The notes under the pieces were generated by a model that made no database searches, had not been told where the DNA came from, and saw nothing but the letters and a program-made list of their open reading frames with translations. From positions 1 through 9,174 of the forward strand of contig JAHWJF010000098.1 in the NCBI GenBank assembly GCA_019348515.1: a stretch of 9,174 nucleotides of DNA, in the 5' to 3' direction. This stretch comes from Chloroflexota bacterium (lineage in GTDB: Bacteria > Chloroflexota > Chloroflexia > Thermomicrobiales > UBA6265). Below, piece after piece: positions 5,579 through 9,174 of this stretch (the stretch's first letter is position 1; each line of letters starts with the position of its first letter). The translations under genes were made by a program, and so were the position numbers.

Positions 5579-6493
5579 ATGGCTGACTATGGCCACGATC
5601 TGCAGTTCGGCTTTTTTCTCGATCCCGCGACCGGCAACCCCGCCCGCACTATCGAGATCGCCCGCATCCTCGACGACCTCGGCTATGACCTGATCGGCAT
5701 TCAGGATCACCCCTATCAGCAGAAGCACTTCGATGCCCTGTCGCTGATCGGCTATCTCCTTGGCCAGACGGACCGCATCCGGATCTTCCCCGACGTCGCC
5801 AATCTGCCGCTGCGGGCGCCGGTGATGCTGGCCAAGGAGGCAGCGACGCTCGATCAGCTCAGCGGTGGGCGCTTCGAGCTTGGTCTCGGCGCCGGAGCCT
5901 TCTGGGATGCGATCCGGGCCATGGGTGGGCCGGTGCGCGAGCCAAAGCAGGCGCTAGCCGCGCTAAGGGAGGCGGCCACTCTGATTCGCGCCTACTGGAG
6001 CGGCCAGACGCTGCGGCACAACGGAGAGATCTACCAGGCGATCGGCGCGCGGCCGGGTCCGCTTCCCGCGCACGACATCGGCATCTGGCTCGGCGTCCTC
6101 GGCCCGCGGGCATTGCGCCTGACCGGCGAGTTGGCGGACGGCTGGGTCCCCTCCATGGCCTACGTGCCGCCGTCCCAGGCGGCACAATCGAACGCTATCA
6201 TCGACGAAGCGGCCCGCGCGGCGGGGCGGGAGCCGTCCGCCATCCGGCGGATCTACAACATCGGGGGCGACGTGGCGCCGGTTGTCGAAGCGGGAGCAAG
6301 TGATGACGATCAGCAGATCATCGGGCCACGGGACCACTGGGTGGACGTCCTGACGCATCTGGCGGTCGACCACGGCTTTTCGACGTTCGTGCTGTGGGGT
6401 GTGCCGACAGCGCCGCGGCTGCGGATGTTCATCGAGGAGATCGCCCCAGCGGTGAAAGAGCGAGTGGCGGACGTGCGTACTGGCCGCTCCTAG
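5579..6493 (+). CDS. LLM-class flavin-dependent oxidoreductase (luciferase-like monooxygenase)
   Basis: This 304-residue protein starts at ATG with GGAGG 6 bases upstream. It reads as a luciferase-like TIM barrel: LQFGFFLDPATGNP (residues 8-21), the GYDLIGIQDHPYQ second strand (35-47), RIRIFPDVANLPLRAPVMLAKEAATLDQLSGGRFELGLGAG (66-106) with the family-typical GGR-elGlGaG stretch, the insertion-loop part with ALREAATLIRAYWSG (127-142), IGIWLGVLGPRALRLTGELADGW (167-189), and a C-terminal FSTFVLWG strand (267-274). Members use FMN or coenzyme F420 and a reduced partner. The substrate is not readable, and cofactor choice is uncertain. It is divergent from the hemerythrin-MarR operon and may share its control. 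Confidence 0.93.
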   Translation: MADYGHDLQFGFFLDPATGNPARTIEIARILDDLGYDLIGIQDHPYQQKHFDALSLIGYLLGQTDRIRIFPDVANLPLRAPVMLAKEAATLDQLSGGRFELGLGAGAFWDAIRAMGGPVREPKQALAALREAATLIRAYWSGQTLRHNGEIYQAIGARPGPLPAHDIGIWLGVLGPRALRLTGELADGWVPSMAYVPPSQAAQSNAIIDEAARAAGREPSAIRRIYNIGGDVAPVVEAGASDDDQQIIGPRDHWVDVLTHLAVDHGFSTFVLWGVPTAPRLRMFIEEIAPAVKERVADVRTGRS

Positions 6494-6510
6494 CCGTCGA
6501 CCGCGACGCT

Positions 6511-6540
6511 GGTTCGCCGCGCATAACTCGTATACGAACC
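6511..6540. promoter_or_regulatory. Operator-like inverted repeats upstream of the secreted protein
   Basis: A perfect 10-bp palindrome TCGTATACGA lies at 6528-6537, and GGTTCG at 6511-6516 pairs with CGAACC at 6535-6540, 18 bases apart. These lie about 100 bases before the start at 6635, in a position suitable for a regulator site. TATACG inside it could double as a weak -10. No regulator gene for it is obvious. Confidence 0.35.
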
Positions 6541-6567
6541 CGCCGATTCGCGATAAGCTGAGCGCCG

Positions 6568-6586
6568 GTCCTGGCACGGCCAGGAC
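6568..6586 (+). terminator. Hairpin between the oxidoreductase and the secreted protein
   Basis: GTCCTGGC and GCCAGGAC form a perfect 8-bp stem with a 3-base loop (acg). No T-run follows, so it may be a weak or factor-dependent terminator for the upstream gene, or a structure in the leader of the downstream one. Confidence 0.4.
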
Positions 6587-6634
6587 TGGAGACGATCGGG
6601 CGGCTGAGTCTCGCCCGCCACGAAGGGAGATCAT

Positions 6635-7165
6635 ATGCATCACGTACCCCGCGTCTTCGGTCGGTCCTCACGAGTCGCGGCGGTGACTGCCCTGGCGGCG
6701 CTCACCCTGCTCGTTCCCGGCAGTGGGGCGCAAACCCCGGTAGCGGATACGGCAGAAGAAGCCCACCCCGCCCACATTCACTCCGGCACCTGTGAGCAAC
6801 TCGGCGACGTCGTCTTTCCGCTGGCGGATGTTGTCACCCAGTCCGGTGAGGAGATGGGTGCTGCCGGCGGTCATCCGGTCAAGGTCAGCGAGGTCAACCA
6901 CGTCGATGTTCCCCTGCAGGAGATCATCGACGGTGGCCACGCCATCAACGTTCACCTCAGCGCCGAGGAAATCGGCACCTACATCGCTTGTGGCAACATC
7001 GGCGGCGTTGTGCACGAACGGGAAAACGGCGAGGGGATGGAGATCACCATTGCACTCGCTGAGCTCAACGACTCTGGGCATGTCGGGATCGCCTGGCTGG
7101 GGGATGATGGGGAAGGGGGCACGAACGTGATCGTGTCGCTGATTGAGCCTGAGGAGATGCAGTAG
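6635..7165 (+). CDS. Secreted His-rich protein of unknown function
   Basis: The 176-residue product starts at ATG with GGGAG about 7 bases upstream. It has a Sec-type signal peptide: basic start (RVFGRSSR), hydrophobic core VAAVTALAALTLLV (residues 14-27), and a probable cleavage near GSGAQ (29-33). The mature part opens with HPAHIHSGTCEQLGDVVFPL (44-63) and continues with VKVSEVNHVDVPLQEIIDGGHAINVHLSAEEIGTYIACGNIGGVV (82-126), then ALAELNDSGHVGIAWL (140-155). Histidines 44, 47, 49, 89, 102 and 107 and cysteines 53 and 119 suggest metal binding and one disulfide. Similar HIHSGTC proteins occur as orphans in Thermomicrobia-type genomes, to my recollection. It may bind copper or another metal outside the cell, but no known domain proves this. 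Confidence 0.78.
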   Translation: MHHVPRVFGRSSRVAAVTALAALTLLVPGSGAQTPVADTAEEAHPAHIHSGTCEQLGDVVFPLADVVTQSGEEMGAAGGHPVKVSEVNHVDVPLQEIIDGGHAINVHLSAEEIGTYIACGNIGGVVHERENGEGMEITIALAELNDSGHVGIAWLGDDGEGGTNVIVSLIEPEEMQ

Positions 7166-7190
7166 TTCCCGTCGCAAAGCGAACGACGCG

Positions 7191-7218
7191 GGAAGGACCG
7201 GATCACCCCGGTCCTTCC
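7191..7218 (+). terminator. Rho-independent-type terminator after the secreted protein
   Basis: A perfect 11-bp stem GGAAGGACCGG/CCGGTCCTTCC encloses the 6-base loop atcacc, followed by the T-rich tcatttct. It begins 25 bases after the stop at 7165. It means the open frame running through it from 7143 cannot be the true start of the next gene. Confidence 0.82.
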
Positions 7219-7286
7219 TCATTTCTCGGGACGACATCAGACTCCGTCACCGCTTTACCATCCGTGTTGTGAAGAGACTCGGCGCA

Positions 7287-8003
7287 ATGCGCGTGACCGC
7301 GACGCGAGAGCGGTTGTCAGGCCCGATCAAGACATTCCAGGCCCACTTCACGACCAGTGGGGTGCGGTTCATCGGGACGCGTCTGTTCGGTTTCCGCATC
7401 GAGGTGAGTGGGCGGGAGAACGTGCCCGTGGGAGAGCCGCTGATCGTCGCGGGGGGACCGCACCGGAACTGGGTCGATGGGTTTCTCCTGCTCGTCGCGC
7501 TGCCGCCCGAGCCGCGCGTGGTGTTCCTCGCCTCCGAGAACGTCTCCGATCGCTGGTGGCGCCGGGCGCTGGTGCGACTGGCGGGGGGGTTCGAGCCGGT
7601 CTCGACGGCGAGTACGCTGAATCGTGAGGCGCTGGACGCCGCACTGCGCGTGCTGAAGCGCGGCGACCGGCTGGGCATCTTTCCCGAAGGATGGCATTAC
7701 CTCGACAGCCCCATGAGGGAGATCGGCGATTTCCGGCGGGGTCTAGCCTTTATCGCCCAGCAATCGGGACGGCGGGTGCTGCCGGTCGCCCTCGCCGGCA
7801 GCAAGCCGCTGTGGCGGGGCAAGACGCTGCGGGCGGCCATCGGCACACCGCTGGCTCCTCCCCCAATGGACGCCGGCAAACCGGCCCAGCAGACCTGGAG
7901 TGACGAGTTGCGCGCCACCTTGCAGGATCTGATTCCCCCGGAGCCACCCGAGATCCCGCTCGAGCAACGGCGCTGGCCCTGGCTGACGGATCTCTTCAAC
8001 TGA
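7287..8003 (+). CDS. PlsC-like 1-acyl-glycerol-3-phosphate acyltransferase family protein
   Basis: The 238 residues from ATG 7287 avoid the terminator at 7191-7218; an in-frame GTG at 7269 is an alternative, and AGAGA 9 bases before the ATG is a modest ribosome binding site. The acyltransferase blocks are present: the catalytic HX4D as HRNWVD (H59, D64), and the FPEG phosphate-binding block with WHYLD (132-140). A basic region (RRGLAFIAQQSGRRVLPVALAG, 150-171) covers the third block and the IPV-like strand. LFGFRIEVSGRENVP (33-47) is the usual lead-in. The family transfers acyl chains to lysophosphatidic acid or related acceptors at the membrane. No long transmembrane helix is evident, so it is likely a peripheral enzyme. 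The acceptor is not determinable; some family members act on lysolipids or glycolipids. Confidence 0.87.
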   Translation: MRVTATRERLSGPIKTFQAHFTTSGVRFIGTRLFGFRIEVSGRENVPVGEPLIVAGGPHRNWVDGFLLLVALPPEPRVVFLASENVSDRWWRRALVRLAGGFEPVSTASTLNREALDAALRVLKRGDRLGIFPEGWHYLDSPMREIGDFRRGLAFIAQQSGRRVLPVALAGSKPLWRGKTLRAAIGTPLAPPPMDAGKPAQQTWSDELRATLQDLIPPEPPEIPLEQRRWPWLTDLFN

Positions 8004-8197
8004 GAAAGCTATTGCTTTCGTAAGCGAGAAGGCTCGTATGCATTTCCGTACCGTCGGGGACCCTGAGGTGCGTGTCGCCTCCTGGTACTCACCCCTCGCC
8101 GACGAGGACGTGCTTGGTAGAACCGCACTGTAATTGTTACGCTGGTCATCAGAGCGATAGGCCCCTGGAGCACAGTCCACATTCAGGAGCGGCTCCT
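8004..8197 (+). promoter_or_regulatory. Spacer with small hairpin and palindromic ribosome binding site
   Basis: Directly after the acyltransferase stop, GAAAGC-tatt-GCTTTC (8004-8019) can form a 6-bp hairpin that may help end that transcript. At the other end AGGAGC-g-GCTCCT (8184-8196) is a perfect inverted repeat containing the ribosome binding site of the next gene. A TTGGTA at about 8113 is a possible -35, but no matching -10 is convincing. Confidence 0.4.
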
Positions 8198-9174
8198 ATG
8201 TCCACACCGTCCTCGGGCGCCAGGCCGATGACCCGGCTGGCTGACCGGCTCGCTGCCGCGCAGCGCAGACGCTTCGTCGATCGCGTGGCCGAGCTCGAGC
8301 TCTTCCGTCAGGCCGTGCTGGCGGAGGAGCCGTCGTTCGCGGTGCTGCACGTCTATGGTCCGGGCGGCGTGGGCAAGACGATGCTGCTGGGCGAATACGC
8401 CCGCCTCGCCGGCGAGACGGGCAGACCAGCCATCCTGCTGGATGGGCGGAACCTCGCCCCCTCGCCGGCCGGTTTCCTCCTCGCCCTGGGGATGGCGATG
8501 GGACTCACCGAGGACCCCTCGCCCCTGGAGGCCCTCGCCCAGCAGCCGCGCAGCGTCGTGCTCATCGACACCTACGAGGCCCTCGCCCCATTGGATGCCT
8601 GGCTGCGCGAGACGCTCTTGCCCCAACTTCCCACACAGAGCGTCGTGGTGATCGCGGGACGCACCCGGCCCTCCCCCGCCTGGCAGACCGCTCCCGGGTG
8701 GGAGGATCTGGTCCGCGTCGTGTCGCTACGCAACTTGCGACCCGAGGAGGGCCGCGCCTTCCTCGCCGCGCGGGGGGTGCCGGACCTGCGGCACGTGGAG
8801 GCACTCGCCTTCACGCACGGACACCCGCTGGCCCTGTCGCTGATCGCCGACGTGCTGACTCACGGTGACGACCTCGCCGCGTTCGACCCCGCGCGCGAGC
8901 CGGATGTGGTGAGGATGCTGCTCGAGCGCTTCGTGCAGCACGTGCCCAGCCCGCTGCACCGCCGGGCTTTGGAGGCGTGCGCCCACGTGCGGGTCACCAC
9001 CGAACCCCTTCTGGCCGCGGCCCTGGAGGCGGAGGAGGTGGCTGACCTCTTCGCGTGGTTGCGTGACCTGTCCTTTGTCGAACAGGGCCCACAGGGGCTT
9101 TCCCCCCATGACCTGGTGCGGGACGTGTTGGACACCGATCTCCGCTGGCGCAACCCGGAGGGTTACCGACGGTT
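8198..9174 (+). CDS. STAND/AAA-type ATPase, possibly a LuxR-type regulator (partial, runs off the window)
   Basis: The first 325 residues are present from an ATG with AGGAG 8 bases upstream. RRRFVDRVAELELFRQAV (residues 23-40) is the lead helix of STAND/AAA ATPases. Walker A is GPGGVGKT (54-61), Walker B VVLIDT (120-125), and VVVIAGRTRP (149-158) is the sensor-1 strand. LRNLRPEEGRAFL (177-189) and the GHPLAL motif (208-213) belong to the lid and winged-helix part of STAND proteins. LERFVQHVPSPLHRRALEA starts the following helical region. Relatives often end in TPR-like repeats or a LuxR helix-turn-helix and work as signal-dependent switches, as MalT does. The C-terminus, and so the output, is missing here. 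Confidence 0.9.
   Translation, partial: MSTPSSGARPMTRLADRLAAAQRRRFVDRVAELELFRQAVLAEEPSFAVLHVYGPGGVGKTMLLGEYARLAGETGRPAILLDGRNLAPSPAGFLLALGMAMGLTEDPSPLEALAQQPRSVVLIDTYEALAPLDAWLRETLLPQLPTQSVVVIAGRTRPSPAWQTAPGWEDLVRVVSLRNLRPEEGRAFLAARGVPDLRHVEALAFTHGHPLALSLIADVLTHGDDLAAFDPAREPDVVRMLLERFVQHVPSPLHRRALEACAHVRVTTEPLLAAALEAEEVADLFAWLRDLSFVEQGPQGLSPHDLVRDVLDTDLRWRNPEGYRR

Noticed and set aside
5963..6643. Minus-strand open frame of 226 codons opposite the oxidoreductase
   Set aside because: It is a high-GC shadow of a strongly recognisable gene.
7143..7286. Upstream extension of the acyltransferase frame
   Set aside because: It overlaps the end of the secreted protein gene and a strong terminator hairpin.
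8183..9153. Minus-strand open frames opposite the ATPase
   Set aside because: All are shadows of the STAND ATPase reading frame with its clear Walker motifs.

Overview
GC-rich bacterial DNA with leaderless-looking spacers and many short, tightly packed genes. The mix of a lipocalin-like orphan protein, a secreted His-rich protein with an N-terminal HIHSGTC motif, a PadR plus permease-prefix membrane protein pair and a STAND ATPase with a GHPLAL motif resembles Chloroflexota, class Thermomicrobia. This is an inference from family style; no marker gene settles the taxonomy.

Layout. (1) Bases 1-698, minus strand: a sigma70-type promoter, a cobalamin riboswitch and a leader of about 280 nt precede the first 52 codons of a ribonucleotide reductase with an N-terminal ATP-cone; the gene runs off the window. 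(2) 699-1269: about 570 bases without a convincing gene. (3) 1270-2259, plus strand: a lipocalin-like barrel protein, then a broken hicA toxin gene followed by an intact hicB antitoxin gene. (4) 2422-3720, minus strand: padR and a translationally coupled six-helix membrane protein, headed by a perfect 20-bp inverted repeat next to the promoter. (5) About 3740-4310, minus strand: a frameshifted relic of a Toprim/primase-type replication protein, pointing to an old mobile element. (6) 4428-5410, minus strand: a hemerythrin-domain protein and a MarR regulator in one operon, divergent from a flavin-dependent luciferase-like oxidoreductase at 5579-6493; the AT-rich spacer holds a palindrome and an 8-bp-period repeat. 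(7) 6635-7165: a secreted protein of unknown function, closed by a strong hairpin terminator. (8) 7287-8003: a PlsC-type acyltransferase. (9) 8198 to the end: a STAND/AAA ATPase, cut by the window edge.

The window is mostly a series of small independent regulatory units. The best supported links are the riboswitch with the reductase, PadR with its operator and membrane partner, and MarR with the hemerythrin protein and possibly the divergent oxidoreductase. Two decayed genes (hicA and the primase relic) show that this is a region of turnover. I see no clear undescribed multi-gene defence or biosynthetic system; the best candidates for novelty are the hemerythrin-MarR-oxidoreductase cluster and the two families of unknown function.
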